From Hymenobacter sp. YIM 151858-1 (lineage in GTDB: Bacteria > Bacteroidota > Bacteroidia > Cytophagales > Hymenobacteraceae): 64,000 nucleotides of DNA. Where the stretch lies: the NCBI RefSeq assembly GCF_025979705.1, contig NZ_CP110136.1, forward strand, positions 4,278,001 to 4,342,000. Reading direction: 5' to 3'. The translations under genes were made by a program, and so were the position numbers. A model generated the notes under the pieces. That model did no database searches and was not told the DNA's origin. It saw nothing but the letters and a program-made list of their open reading frames with translations. Shown in pieces: positions 24,503-33,008 of the stretch; the stretch's first letter is position 1, and every line of letters begins with the position of its first letter.

Positions 24503-27443
24503 AGCGAATGTTGTCGGTGAAGTTCTTGCGGCTGTTGGGCAAACCGTTGTCGTACTGCGAGCCAGCTATTGGCAAATAAAGCCGGAATACATCATTCCAT
24601 AAAGGCAACGCCAGGCCTGCATCGTAAAATAGCCGTTGGCGGCCGCCATCGGGCAGCACAAAGCGACGATTTGCTGCGCCTAGGTCGGCAAACACGACGA
24701 ACCGCGTCTTGGGCAAATCGGCCTCCAGGTTGAGGGTGGTTAGCCATTTATCGGCAAACACGGGCAGGTAGGCTTTGAAAGCGCCGTCGCGGTCGTCGGT
24801 TTGGTGTACTTGCGCCGTGAGGGCGTCGGAAATTTGCCGACGATCCAGGAAGGCGGTTTGCCGGCGATAATCCGGGCTGCCGCTCAAGCCTATCACGAAG
24901 GGCGACTCGGCTGCTTGCGACAAAAACCGGCCGCCAAACCAACGTGCCCGAATGCCGCGCTTCTCGGCGTAACGCTGCTCGAAGCGCAGGGCTGCGCGCA
25001 AAAGCTGCGGCGAATCGTAGGTGGTGCCGGCGCTGCGGGGCGTGAAGGCGTTCAGCTCCACATCGGCCCCGTAGCTGCGGGCAGCATCGCCACCTAGGAG
25101 CTCATAACGCAGGGTAGGAATGATGTTGCCCGTGGAAAGCGGGTCTTGCTCGGTGCGCACAATGGTGTAGGCCAGCTGCACTTGCTGGCGCAGGTTGCCC
25201 CACTGCGTGCGGCGCAGCTCCAGCGTGAGGCTCGGCTCCAGCTTGGTGTAGCGTTCAAAGCTCGACACGTGGAACGAAGTGGTTACGCGCTGCAGGTAGC
25301 GGCTGCTCGGCAAGGCCGTGAGGTTTACTTGGCCAAGGCCCTTCAGGTCGCGGCGGTTGAAGCTGAACATGGGCATGGCCACATAGCTCAGCTTATTCAG
25401 CACCAAGGGGTTGTTGTAGAAGGCGGCACCTAGCATAAACTTGTCGTAGGTGTTGGCGCCCACTACTGGCAGCCAGTAGAGGTCGGTACGGTCCCAGCGC
25501 TCCAGGCCGGCCAGGGGCCGGATGCGCAGCGGCTCCAGGGTAGGGAAGGTGCCGTCGAGCAGGCGTTGGTCGTCGCGGCGGTTGAGCTGCGGCGTAAGGT
25601 ACTCGGGGTCGACGACTACCGCGGCTACCTCCGGGGTGCGGCGGAAGTTGAGCTGCGATACGTCGGTGTCTTCGTCGCCGGTGGTGCGGTCTTCGGCTTC
25701 GCGGCCGCCGAAAACGGGCGTCCACTTCAGCTCCAGTATTTTACCCTGCGCATCAACCGTAGCCACCGGCACCGACCACGGCGCCGTCGATTCGTTCCGA
25801 ACCAGCACTTTCACCTGCTCGCCGGCCAGCAGCAAGTCCGAAACCGTGGCGTTGTAGCGCGTGGTGGTGCCAAGCATCTGCTGAAAAAACCAGTCGAGCT
25901 TTTGGCCTGCGGCTTCCTCAAACGCCGCCTGCATATCGGCCGGCGACGGGTGACGGAACTTCCACCGGTCGTAGTACAGGCGCATGCCCTGGTCGAACTT
26001 CTCCTGCCCTAGGTAACCAGCCAGGTAGCGGAGCAGGCCAGCGGTTTTCACGTACACAATGGCGCCGTAATTGTAGCTGGTAAACTGGGCCGAGGCCAAG
26101 CCGGCGCTGGGCTGATCGTAGCCGCGGCTGGCAGCTGCCTGCCACTGGCCTTGCGCTACTGCCGCAGGCGGCACACCCGCAAGGCCAAGCTTTTGGGCAA
26201 GCGCCGGGCTGCTGGCGGCTTTGGCCAGCGGGTCGGAGGGCGTTTGCTTGAAGGCCTCCATCACGCGCGCTTCCATGTAGGTATTCACGCCTTCGTCCTG
26301 CCACGGATGGTCGCGCTCGTTAGAAGCCAGAATCCCGTAGAACCAGTTGTGGCCTACCTCGTGCACAATGGCAAACGGGTCGGTTACCGTAACCATGGGG
26401 TACTCCATGCCCGAGCCTGCGCTCAGGGCACCATCAACAGCCGTAGCGGCCGAATACGGATACTCACCAACCCAGCGCGAGTAGCCTTCCAGGGCGTACC
26501 GGATATCGTTGCGGTGCTTCAGCCAATCGGCGGCGTTGCGGTTAGTAAACAGCATCCAGGCCGTCACGCTTCGGCCCGAGTTGGGCAACTGCACTACATC
26601 CTTCAGCACGTTAAAGCGCTTGTCGGCAAACCACGCAAAGTCGTGCACGCGGTCTTGGGTGTAGCGCAGCGTTTTGGTGGCCGGGGCCGACGCCGGAAAC
26701 TCCTCGCCGGTGCCAAACTCCTCGGGCTTGGTTTTGCTGGCTGCCGCCGCGGCAAGCTCATCGAGGCGTTTCAGCTCGGCAGCTGTTTGCAGCTCGCCCG
26801 TTGCGCCCACCACGTAGTTTTCGGGTAGCGTGATGCGCACATCGAAGGAGCCGAACTCGGAGTAGAACTCGCCTTGGTCGAGGTAGGGCATGGGGTGCCA
26901 GCCGGTGCGGTCGTATACGGCCGGCTTGGGGTACCACTGCGTAATCTGATAGCTCTGCCCCACGTGGCCCATGCGCGAAAACGAGTCGGGCAGCTTCACG
27001 CGGAAGGGCGTGCTGATGGTTGCTCGCTGCCCGGGCTGCAGCGGTTGCGGCAGCACCAGCTTGGCAATGTCGGGGTTTTGCGCGTCGTACTCCAGGCGGG
27101 CGGCCTGGCCGTCAACTTTAAAGTCGAGCTGATCGATGTAGCCGCGCGCTTCGGGCTTGGCAAACTCAAACTTAAGCTTGCCAACCTGGCGCTGCTGGCG
27201 GGCAAAAGCGGTGGAGTTGTCGCGGTAGGCGTTGGGCCATAAATGGATGTAGATGAAGGTCAGCGCGTCGGGCGAGTTGTTGACGTACTGCATTTCTTCG
27301 CGCCCCGTAAGCACGTGCTGCTTATCGTCGAGGGCTACATCAATGGAGTAATTAACCTCCTGCTGCCAATACGGGCGCTCGGATTGGGCAAAGGCCGCCA
27401 GCGGCAGCACTGCCAGCATAAGGCTGGCTACTAATTTTTGCAT
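24444..27443 (-). CDS. M1 family metallopeptidase fused to a probable outer-membrane beta-barrel
   Basis: A 999-residue protein. After a signal peptide (MQKLVASLMLAVLPLAAFAQ) come the M1 N-terminal saddle domain, the exopeptidase-type motif GSGMEYPMV (about residue 340) and the zinc site HEVGHNWFYG...NERDHPWQDEG (about 358-380), with HExxH and the downstream Glu. From about residue 640, the sequence becomes a series of amphipathic strands (LSYVAMPMFSFNRRDLKGLGQVNLTAL, LRQQVQLAYTIVRTE, KWLTTLNLEADLPKTRFVVFADLGA), with a terminal strand IRFVLNLQN like bacterial outer-membrane barrels. This would place the peptidase at the outer membrane. The closing TM-strand count cannot be made by eye. Contains several CCTAGG. 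Confidence 0.85.
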   Translation of the reverse strand: MQKLVASLMLAVLPLAAFAQSERPYWQQEVNYSIDVALDDKQHVLTGREEMQYVNNSPDALTFIYIHLWPNAYRDNSTAFARQQRQVGKLKFEFAKPEARGYIDQLDFKVDGQAARLEYDAQNPDIAKLVLPQPLQPGQRATISTPFRVKLPDSFSRMGHVGQSYQITQWYPKPAVYDRTGWHPMPYLDQGEFYSEFGSFDVRITLPENYVVGATGELQTAAELKRLDELAAAAASKTKPEEFGTGEEFPASAPATKTLRYTQDRVHDFAWFADKRFNVLKDVVQLPNSGRSVTAWMLFTNRNAADWLKHRNDIRYALEGYSRWVGEYPYSAATAVDGALSAGSGMEYPMVTVTDPFAIVHEVGHNWFYGILASNERDHPWQDEGVNTYMEARVMEAFKQTPSDPLAKAASSPALAQKLGLAGVPPAAVAQGQWQAAASRGYDQPSAGLASAQFTSYNYGAIVYVKTAGLLRYLAGYLGQEKFDQGMRLYYDRWKFRHPSPADMQAAFEEAAGQKLDWFFQQMLGTTTRYNATVSDLLLAGEQVKVLVRNESTAPWSVPVATVDAQGKILELKWTPVFGGREAEDRTTGDEDTDVSQLNFRRTPEVAAVVVDPEYLTPQLNRRDDQRLLDGTFPTLEPLRIRPLAGLERWDRTDLYWLPVVGANTYDKFMLGAAFYNNPLVLNKLSYVAMPMFSFNRRDLKGLGQVNLTALPSSRYLQRVTTSFHVSSFERYTKLEPSLTLELRRTQWGNLRQQVQLAYTIVRTEQDPLSTGNIIPTLRYELLGGDAARSYGADVELNAFTPRSAGTTYDSPQLLRAALRFEQRYAEKRGIRARWFGGRFLSQAAESPFVIGLSGSPDYRRQTAFLDRRQISDALTAQVHQTDDRDGAFKAYLPVFADKWLTTLNLEADLPKTRFVVFADLGAANRRFVLPDGGRQRLFYDAGLALPLWNDVFRLYLPIAGSQYDNGLPNSRKNFTDNIRFVLNLQNANPLRLIDQALR

Positions 27444-27581
27444 AGAGTAAAGGCGAATGCGTGGCGAAAGTACGTGTTCGGCACGTATGCCGGTTGCCTT
27501 GGCATAACCCAGGCGCTACCACGGCCGTTAGCCAAGGCACGGCGCCGCCCGGCGCCATTGCTCAACCATACCCTAAGCCCG

Positions 27582-27992
27582 ATGGAAAAGAAGTATGTAC
27601 AGCACGAAGTGCACCTCGATGCGGCCGCAAAGCTGCTCGGCGGCGACTTGCAGGAAGAAGCAAACCGCGCTGGCCTCGACAACAACCTGCAACGCTGGAT
27701 TGAAGACCTGAAAGACGCCGGCCACCAGGATTTTCACGAACTCATCGTGGATCTGCAGGCACTCAAAGCCCACTTCGGCGGCGGTGCCATCGATGGCAAG
27801 CTGGTGGGGCAATTGCTGCACCGCCTGGGTGAGAATACCGCTAAGGTAGCGCACCTGGCCGAGGGCAATGTCAGGCCGCGCGTTGAGAACCTGAGCCAGG
27901 CATTGCTGGAGGCCGCCCGTGAGGTAGCCGGCGGCCGCACCAGCCCCGACGAAGACTTGCGGCAGGATTCAGCCCAACGCAAGCAGCAGTAA
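27582..27992 (+). CDS. Hypothetical helical cytosolic protein
   Basis: A 136-residue acidic, almost wholly helical protein (MEKKYVQHEVHLDAAAKLLGGDLQEEA... LKDAGHQDFHELIVDLQALKAHFGGG...). No signal, no membrane segment, no known motif; the C-terminal tail is polar (DEDLRQDSAQRKQQ). I start it at ATG 27582, since the longer open frame upstream overlaps the M1 gene promoter. It diverges from the M1 gene and converges with rplS. Function unknown. Confidence 0.6.
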   Translation: MEKKYVQHEVHLDAAAKLLGGDLQEEANRAGLDNNLQRWIEDLKDAGHQDFHELIVDLQALKAHFGGGAIDGKLVGQLLHRLGENTAKVAHLAEGNVRPRVENLSQALLEAAREVAGGRTSPDEDLRQDSAQRKQQ

Positions 27993-28016
27993 GCATTGCA
28001 CTGCTCCGAAAAAAAG

Positions 28017-28050
28017 ACAGGGCCTCTACCATCGGTAGAGGCCCTGTTTG
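28017..28050. terminator. Terminator downstream of rplS and the 27582 gene
   Basis: Perfect 14-bp stem acagggcctctacc / ggtagaggccctgt with ATC loop; A-run on its left side serves the leftward rplS transcript. Confidence 0.9.
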
Positions 28051-28069
28051 TAGCGGGGAGCAGGATGCC

Positions 28070-28426
28070 TTAGGCGCGCTTCTCCTTGATGCGAGCAGCT
28101 TTGCCCGACAGGCCACGCAGGTAAAACAGGCGGGCACGACGCACTTTGCCGCGACGGATCAGTTCGATCTTGTCGAGGTTCGGCGAAATGATCGGGAAGA
28201 TGCGCTCCGTACCGATCTGGTTCGACACCTTACGAACGGTGAAGGTTTCGCCGTTCGTGTTAGCGTTCCGGCGCTGGATAACCACGCCTTGGAACTGCTG
28301 GATGCGCTCCTTGTTGCCCTCGCGAATCTTAACGTGAACGTTAATCGTGTCGCCGGGAGCAAAATCGGGGAAGCTGGCGCGGCGCTCTTTGGCTTCCTGG
28401 TTGATGAGGTCGAGAAGTTGGCTCAT
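28070..28426 (-). CDS. rplS: 50S ribosomal protein L19
   Basis: A 118-residue L19, located at the 30S-50S interface. Diagnostic stretches are [44 protein letters not shown] and [25 protein letters not shown]. It is the last gene of the rpsP-rimM-trmD-rplS set but has its own promoter (TATATTTG) in the gap after trmD. Start [16 protein letters not shown] at 28426. Confidence 0.98.
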   Translation of the reverse strand: MSQLLDLINQEAKERRASFPDFAPGDTINVHVKIREGNKERIQQFQGVVIQRRNANTNGETFTVRKVSNQIGTERIFPIISPNLDKIELIRRGKVRRARLFYLRGLSGKAARIKEKRA

Positions 28427-28485
28427 GACAGCAAAAAATCTTGAAAGGACGGCGCCGCCGCCCAAGTGGTTTCGGTAAGGAGGCG

Positions 28486-28517
28486 CAAATATAGCTGTTG
28501 TAATGCTTAGCTACAAC
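28486..28517 (-). promoter_or_regulatory. Promoter GTTG-N20-TATATTTG for rplS
   Basis: Read on the minus strand, TATATTTG (28493-28486) is a perfect -7 box with GTTG 20 bases upstream. Immediately downstream the sequence reads GCGCCTCC, which is shared with the rpsP promoter at 30645. It starts an extra transcript inside the ribosomal operon. Confidence 0.65.
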
Positions 28518-28518
28518 A

Positions 28519-29256
28519 CTAAGCGTTAGGTTTTTTGCGACGCCGCCTAGGTTGGGGCACTTCAAATGCCTCAGCAGGCAAATCGGCCAACAAATCGGGG
28601 CGTCGCTGGCGGGTGCGCTCCAGGGCTTTTTCCTGGCGCCACTCGTCCACTTTGGGCGTATCGCCCGATATCAGAATGCTCGGAACCTCGCGGCCGCGCC
28701 ACTCCGCCGGGCGGGTGTACACGGGTGGAGCCAGCAAGCCATCCTGAAAGGAGTCGCTCAGGGCCGATTCTTCGTTGCCCAAGACGCCCGGCAGCAGGCG
28801 CACCACGGCGTCTACTACCACAGCTGCACCCAGCTCGCCGCCGCTCAGCACAAAGTCGCCAATGCTGATTTCCTCGGTCACGTACTCCTCCCGAATCCGC
28901 TCGTCGATGCCTTTGTAGTGGCCGCAGAGCAGGATAATGTTCTGCGTCAGCGAAAGGCGGTTGGCCGCCGCCTGTCGAAACGTAGGCCCGTCGGGGGTAA
29001 GGTAAATGATGGCGTCGTACGTGCGCTCGGCCAGCAACGCATCGAGGCAAGCGGCAATGGGCTCGGGCCGCAACACCATGCCCGCGCCGCCGCCAAAGGC
29101 GTAATCGTCGATCTGGCCGTGCTTGTTGATGGCAAACCGGCGCAGGTCGTGCAGGTGAATCTCGGCCAAGCCTTTATCCTGCGCCCGCCGCACAATAGAG
29201 TGGGCAAAGGGGCTGGTGAGCAGCTCGGGCTGGCAGGTTACGATATCGAAGCGCAT
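28519..29256 (-). CDS. trmD: tRNA (guanine-N1-)-methyltransferase
   Basis: A 245-residue SPOUT-class enzyme making m1G37 in tRNAs, which prevents frameshifting. Knot motifs are visible: [21 protein letters not shown] and [17 protein letters not shown], and the AdoMet loop residues follow. The C-terminal tail [12 protein letters not shown] is basic, and its CCTAGG word falls in this unconserved tail. I start at [13 protein letters not shown] (29256). It is between rimM and rplS as in most bacteria. Confidence 0.97.
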   Translation of the reverse strand: MRFDIVTCQPELLTSPFAHSIVRRAQDKGLAEIHLHDLRRFAINKHGQIDDYAFGGGAGMVLRPEPIAACLDALLAERTYDAIIYLTPDGPTFRQAAANRLSLTQNIILLCGHYKGIDERIREEYVTEEISIGDFVLSGGELGAAVVVDAVVRLLPGVLGNEESALSDSFQDGLLAPPVYTRPAEWRGREVPSILISGDTPKVDEWRQEKALERTRQRRPDLLADLPAEAFEVPQPRRRRKKPNA

Positions 29257-29346
29257 GGGGTAGGGGCGCGATGCACGCACCCGGGGCATTGAACGGCAGG
29301 GGTAAATGAGCACGCAGCTCCGCAAGCGCAAAGCGCGCCGGCCGAC

Positions 29347-29928
29347 CTAGGGCTCGTCGAACTCGTCGGGTTCGTCTCGCTCGCGCGACGTGGGGTTGAG
29401 GTACACATCGAGCAGGCCTTCGGGCAGCGTTACGTGCAGCTCGCGGGCTTCCTCGTCGGCGTATTGCACCAGCTCATCTACCACCGGAATCAGCACTTCC
29501 TTGCCTTGGTAATTCATGGCCAGCAAGTCCTGCTCGGGCATCTCGTAGAAGCTCTCCACAATGCCTAGCTTGCCTAGGTTGGCATCAACCACGGTGTAGC
29601 CGACAACGTCGTGAAAGTAAAATTGGTCCTCGTCGAGTTCCGGCAAATCGGACAAGGGGCGGTAGAGCTTAAGCCCGCGGAACAGCTCGGCGTCTTCGAT
29701 CCGATCCACATTTTTGAGCTTGAGCAGCACGCGCGTGCCCGCCTGTACTGATAAGCGTTGTACCTCAAAGCGGTACAGCTTGCCCGAGCCTACCGGGCGC
29801 TCTACGTACACTTCTTCCGCGCCGAGGTAATCCTCGATGTTGTCGACGTCGAGCTCGGCTACTAGCTGGCCTTTCAGGCCGTGCGCTTTCACCACAAAGC
29901 CTAATTCGTAGCACTCGTCGGTGGTCAT
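29347..29928 (-). CDS. rimM: 16S rRNA processing protein RimM
   Basis: A 193-residue 30S assembly factor that binds S19 and helps mature the 16S head. The N-terminal barrel has ELGFVVKAHGLKGQLVAEL and the C-terminal PRC barrel has DEDQFYFHDVVGYTV, LAMNYQGKEVLIPVVDELV. It ends in a very acidic tail (SRERDEPDEFDEP), beyond the usual length of about 175. Second gene of the operon, with 118 bases after rpsP containing an inverted phrase repeat. Confidence 0.96.
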   Translation of the reverse strand: MTTDECYELGFVVKAHGLKGQLVAELDVDNIEDYLGAEEVYVERPVGSGKLYRFEVQRLSVQAGTRVLLKLKNVDRIEDAELFRGLKLYRPLSDLPELDEDQFYFHDVVGYTVVDANLGKLGIVESFYEMPEQDLLAMNYQGKEVLIPVVDELVQYADEEARELHVTLPEGLLDVYLNPTSRERDEPDEFDEP

Positions 29929-29948
29929 GGGCGTTGGCGGGTTAAAAA

Positions 29949-30025
29949 GTTTAGGAGCTTTTGGGTTTGCTGCCCGAGAATTCCCGCAGGAGCTCCCAAA
30001 CTGCTAAACCCAAAAACTCCTAAAC
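29949..30025. repeat. Inverted phrase repeat between rpsP and rimM
   Basis: Arms gtttaggagcttttgggttt (29949-29968) and aaacccaaaaactcctaaac (30006-30025) pair at 19 of 20 positions around a 37-base loop; ctcctaaac is repeated again toward the rpsP stop. It could attenuate transcription within the operon or be an ordinary interspersed repeat. Confidence 0.75.
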
Positions 30026-30046
30026 AGAGAAGACTCCTAAACTAAA

Positions 30047-30586
30047 TTAGGCGTTGGCTTCTTCGGCATTTTCGGCCGGAGCCTCAGCAGTTTCGCCTTC
30101 GGCAGCCGGAGCTTCGGTTGCGGTGGCAGCAGCCTGCTTCTGACGCAGCGCTTCGGCACGGGCTTCGCGTACTTTGGTTTCGGCGGCAAGCTGCTGCTTG
30201 CGAGCTTCGTCCTTGGCGGTGCCCACGTTGGTGCGCTTGCTTTCGATCTTGGCGTTCTTCTCCTCAATCCACTGAGTGAAGCGCTGATCGGCTACGTCCT
30301 GCGAGATGGCGCCCTTGATAACGCCGAGTTGCAGGTGCTTGCGGAACAGCACACCGCGGTACGACAGCATAGCACGCACCGTATCGGTCGGCTGAGCGCC
30401 TTTCATCAGCCAATCGAAAGCCTTGTCGGCGTCGAAGTTGATGGTAGCCGGGTTGGTGAGCGGGTTGTAGGTGCCGAGCTTCTCGATGAAGCGGCCGTCG
30501 CGGGGCGAGCGGGAGTCAGCAACTACGATGTCGTACATTGCGGCCTTCTTGCGGCCGCGACGGGCGAGGCGGATTTTAACTGCCAT
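30047..30586 (-). CDS. rpsP: 30S ribosomal protein S16 with long C-terminal extension
   Basis: Residues 1-85 are standard S16 ([54 protein letters not shown], here quoted only in part). The total of 179 is about twice the usual 80-90: a charged helical stretch ([20 protein letters not shown]) is followed by an Ala/Glu tail ([19 protein letters not shown]). Such tails occur in other Bacteroidota S16 proteins; a role is not established. First gene of its operon, with promoter box TACCTTTG. Confidence 0.97.
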   Translation of the reverse strand: MAVKIRLARRGRKKAAMYDIVVADSRSPRDGRFIEKLGTYNPLTNPATINFDADKAFDWLMKGAQPTDTVRAMLSYRGVLFRKHLQLGVIKGAISQDVADQRFTQWIEEKNAKIESKRTNVGTAKDEARKQQLAAETKVREARAEALRQKQAAATATEAPAAEGETAEAPAENAEEANA

Positions 30587-30644
30587 AAACCGTGTCGGTT
30601 AGGTGACGGAACTCGTCCGTCGGATGAAAAATGATTTGGAGGCG

Positions 30645-30652
30645 CAAAGGTA
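30645..30652 (-). promoter_or_regulatory. -7 box TACCTTTG for the rpsP operon
   Basis: Perfect match on the minus strand, about 60 bases before the rpsP ATG. The downstream sequence GCGCCTCC is identical to that after the rplS box. No clean -33. Confidence 0.65.
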
Positions 30653-30716
30653 GTAATTTATACCTGTTTCCCGCGCAAGGCCGGCATCATTTGTCTGGCT
30701 TGGCCAAGACGACGCT

Positions 30717-31000
30717 CCTAGGTTGTCATGCCGGACTCCGCCTGGGGCACCTCCTTTGCTGGTGTTTTATAAACACTGGTTCGCAACTGTCATCCTGACG
30801 AAGGAAGGTCCTTCTCACGCCTGAACGATGCGCCTAGGTCGGTGAACCCACACCCAGCCCCTCTTCACAAGGGAAGCGGTTCGTATCTGGCGCCAGCACG
30901 CGAGATGCCTCGACTTTGTTCGGCATGACGACCTAGGGAATGCTGTTCAGACGTGATAAGGTCCTTCGCGTGGCTCAGGATGATAGGTGAAGCATAGTAG
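30717..31000. repeat. Interspersed repeat block (gtcatcctga type)
   Basis: About 280 bases without a gene. It holds gtcatcctgacgaagg, its opposite-sense relative ccttcgcgtggctcaggatg, gatgcctcgactttgttcgg and catgacg words, and three CCTAGG. Similar elements are at 43718-43819. These words resemble the interspersed repeats common between Bacteroidota genes. Confidence 0.55.
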
Positions 31001-31021
31001 GTGGCGAAAAAGATCAAAAGA

Positions 31022-31051
31022 AAAGCCGCCCCGGTTTTGCGGGGCGGCTTT
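31022..31051 (-). terminator. Terminator of the desaturase gene
   Basis: Perfect 11-bp stem aaagccgcccc / ggggcggcttt with 8-base loop, followed on the minus strand by TTTTCTTTTG. Confidence 0.87.
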
Positions 31052-31074
31052 GCTGGCAATTGACGGGAATAAGG

Positions 31075-31836
31075 CTAGGCAGCCAGGCGCTCGGGCTCTT
31101 GGGCCGCTACTTTGCGCTTGAGTTTGATGATGCCCAACTTATCCAAGGTCCAGATGACGGGGTAGGTGGGGTCTACTTCCCACCACTTCACGCCGAAGTT
31201 GACGCGCATGGGCAGCTTGTGGTGGTTGTTTTGGAACAGCTCGCCGCCGGTGAGGAAGTCGAAGAACAAGGAGTTGCGCGACTTGTCGTTGTTATCGAAA
31301 TTCTGGTAGCCGTACTTGTGGCCGCTCCAGTTGACGATGGCGCCGTGAATCGGGCCCATTAGAAAGTGGATGGGTAACAATAGGTACTGCCACCAGGCCG
31401 TGGCAAACGCCACGTAAAACAGCACATAAGCCGTGCCCCAACCCACGCGCGACTTCCAGTTGTCGCCGAGGCGCTCCAGGGCGTTCCACACGGGGTAGTC
31501 CCCCTCGAAACGCTTGGCCAGCTCGTAGTCGTTGTTCAGAACCGAGTTGTAAATGTTTTTCGTTTTCCACATCATCGTGAAGGCATTCGACGAAAAGTGC
31601 GGCGAGTGCGGGTCCTTCTCGGTGTCGGAGTAGGCATGGTGCATGCGGTGCAACAGCGCGTAAGCACGCGGCGAGAGGAACGAAGACCCTTGCGCCGCAT
31701 AAGTTAGCCCAAAGAAGAACCGCTCCCAGAACCGGTTCATGGTGTACATTTTGTGCGCTGCGTAGCGGTGCAGGTAAAACGTCTGCACGAACAGCGACAG
31801 GTACCAGTGCCCGACGAAAAACAGCAGAATCGGCAT
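31075..31836 (-). CDS. Acyl-CoA (fatty acid) desaturase
   Basis: A 253-residue integral membrane di-iron enzyme that introduces a double bond into fatty acyl chains. The three His boxes are present: HRYAAH, HRMHHAYSDTEKDPHS and FQNNHHKLP, plus HGAIVNWSGHKYG. Hydrophobic segments surround them (LLFFVGHWYLSLFVQ; WGTAYVLFYVAFATAWW). It is shorter than eukaryotic stearoyl desaturase but normal for bacterial ones. Position of desaturation is not predictable. It has its own promoter and terminator; cold or fluidity control would be expected. Confidence 0.9.
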   Translation of the reverse strand: MPILLFFVGHWYLSLFVQTFYLHRYAAHKMYTMNRFWERFFFGLTYAAQGSSFLSPRAYALLHRMHHAYSDTEKDPHSPHFSSNAFTMMWKTKNIYNSVLNNDYELAKRFEGDYPVWNALERLGDNWKSRVGWGTAYVLFYVAFATAWWQYLLLPIHFLMGPIHGAIVNWSGHKYGYQNFDNNDKSRNSLFFDFLTGGELFQNNHHKLPMRVNFGVKWWEVDPTYPVIWTLDKLGIIKLKRKVAAQEPERLAA

Positions 31837-31912
31837 GGATGATATTGGAAATGGTGTGGAAAAGCCTTGAACGCCTAAACACGTGCAAGGCCGTTTGGTT
31901 CAAGCCAGTGCG

Positions 31913-31944
31913 CAAACGTACGACAGCTTTGGGGCCCAACGAAA
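31913..31944 (-). promoter_or_regulatory. Promoter TTTC-N20-TACGTTTG for the desaturase
   Basis: On the minus strand TACGTTTG (31920-31913) matches the -7 consensus perfectly, with TTTC (3 of 4) 20 bases upstream. Predicted leader is about 70 bases. Confidence 0.6.
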
Positions 31945-32026
31945 ACTGACTTTTGTCAGGAATGTGTAGCCCTGTGCTGCCGCAGCCCCGGCGCCTAGGT
32001 GTTTAAATCTAGGTTGGGCCAGTGGC

Positions 32027-32740
32027 CTAGGCCAGCTCCAGCTCGCGCACCGGGTTCCACACTTCTGCGTCGGGCAGCGGGGCGGTAACGTCCATTTCCT
32101 GCTGCGTAACGGGGTGCTTAAAGCGCAGGCGCCGGGCGTGCAGCGCAATGCTGAGGTCGGGCAGGGGGGCCATGGCCCCGTACTTTACATCGCCGGTGAT
32201 GGGCGTACCGAGGCCGGTGGCGAGCTGCACCCGAATCTGGTGGGGCCGGCCCGTAATCGGGTTCACCTCGATCAGGTAGCGGTGGCCCACTTGCGCCAGC
32301 ACTTTGTAGTGCAATTCGGCCCGCTGGCCCTGCTGGTGCTTTTGCGGATAGGCCTTGGTAACGTTGCGCATGGGGTCTTTTACCAGCCAGTGCACCAAGG
32401 TGCCTTCGCTTTGCTGCGGCGCTTTGCCCACCAATGCCCAATAGGTTTTGTGCATGTGGTTGTCGCGGAACATTTCGTTCAGGCGGCTTAGGGCTTTGCT
32501 GGTTTTGGCCAGCACTACCACGCCCGTAACGGGCCGATCGAGGCGGTGGCACACGCCCACAAACGCATTGCCGGGCTTTTTATACTTCAGGCGCAGGTAT
32601 TCGGCTGCTTTCGACGAGAGCGGTTCGTCGCCTGTTTCATCGCCTTGCACCAGGGTGCCGGCGGTTTTGTTGAGCACCAGCAGGTGGTTGTCTTCGAACA
32701 GAATTTCCTTCTGCTCCGACCAAATGGCAGGTCTATTCAC
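32027..32740 (-). CDS. RluA family pseudouridine synthase
   Basis: A 237-residue enzyme isomerising uridine to pseudouridine in rRNA or tRNA. The catalytic Asp lies in VCHRLDRPVTGVVVLAKTSKA, with VNPITGRPHQIRVQLA as the second signature and LHARRLRFKHP near the C-terminus. There is no S4 domain, so it is of the small RluA/RluC-like catalytic type, and the target cannot be told. I start at GTG 32740 (VNRPAIWSEQKEILFEDNHLL); the longer frame from 32845 adds 35 unconvincing residues. Confidence 0.9.
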   Translation of the reverse strand: MNRPAIWSEQKEILFEDNHLLVLNKTAGTLVQGDETGDEPLSSKAAEYLRLKYKKPGNAFVGVCHRLDRPVTGVVVLAKTSKALSRLNEMFRDNHMHKTYWALVGKAPQQSEGTLVHWLVKDPMRNVTKAYPQKHQQGQRAELHYKVLAQVGHRYLIEVNPITGRPHQIRVQLATGLGTPITGDVKYGAMAPLPDLSIALHARRLRFKHPVTQQEMDVTAPLPDAEVWNPVRELELA

Positions 32741-32928
32741 AAGTGGAATCCGGAAAAGTAAATACGCGTTGGGGCGGGCTCGGAATAATTCAACACGCTG
32801 CAAATACCGCTCCGCAAAACAGAAGCCGGCCGCCGCGCCTGCCAACGATCAGCACAAATAAACGACAGAGTTCGGAAACAGATGCGCTCTAATCAATTAA
32901 AACCCCGCCAACACCTAGGGCATTAACC

Positions 32929-32995
32929 AGCGCTGCCGCGGCGCACCCAGCTCCGTGCCTAGGTGGCAAAGGCTTGGGTGCGCCGCGGCAGCGCT
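32929..32995. terminator. Perfect 21-bp inverted repeat with CCTAGG in the loop
   Basis: Arms agcgctgccgcggcgcaccc(a) (32929-32949) and their exact complement (32975-32995) surround a 25-base loop containing CCTAGG at 32958. It follows the panB stop codon by 13 bases on the minus strand. No T-run. Confidence 0.75.
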
Positions 32996-33008
32996 TGGGC
33001 AAGCGGGT

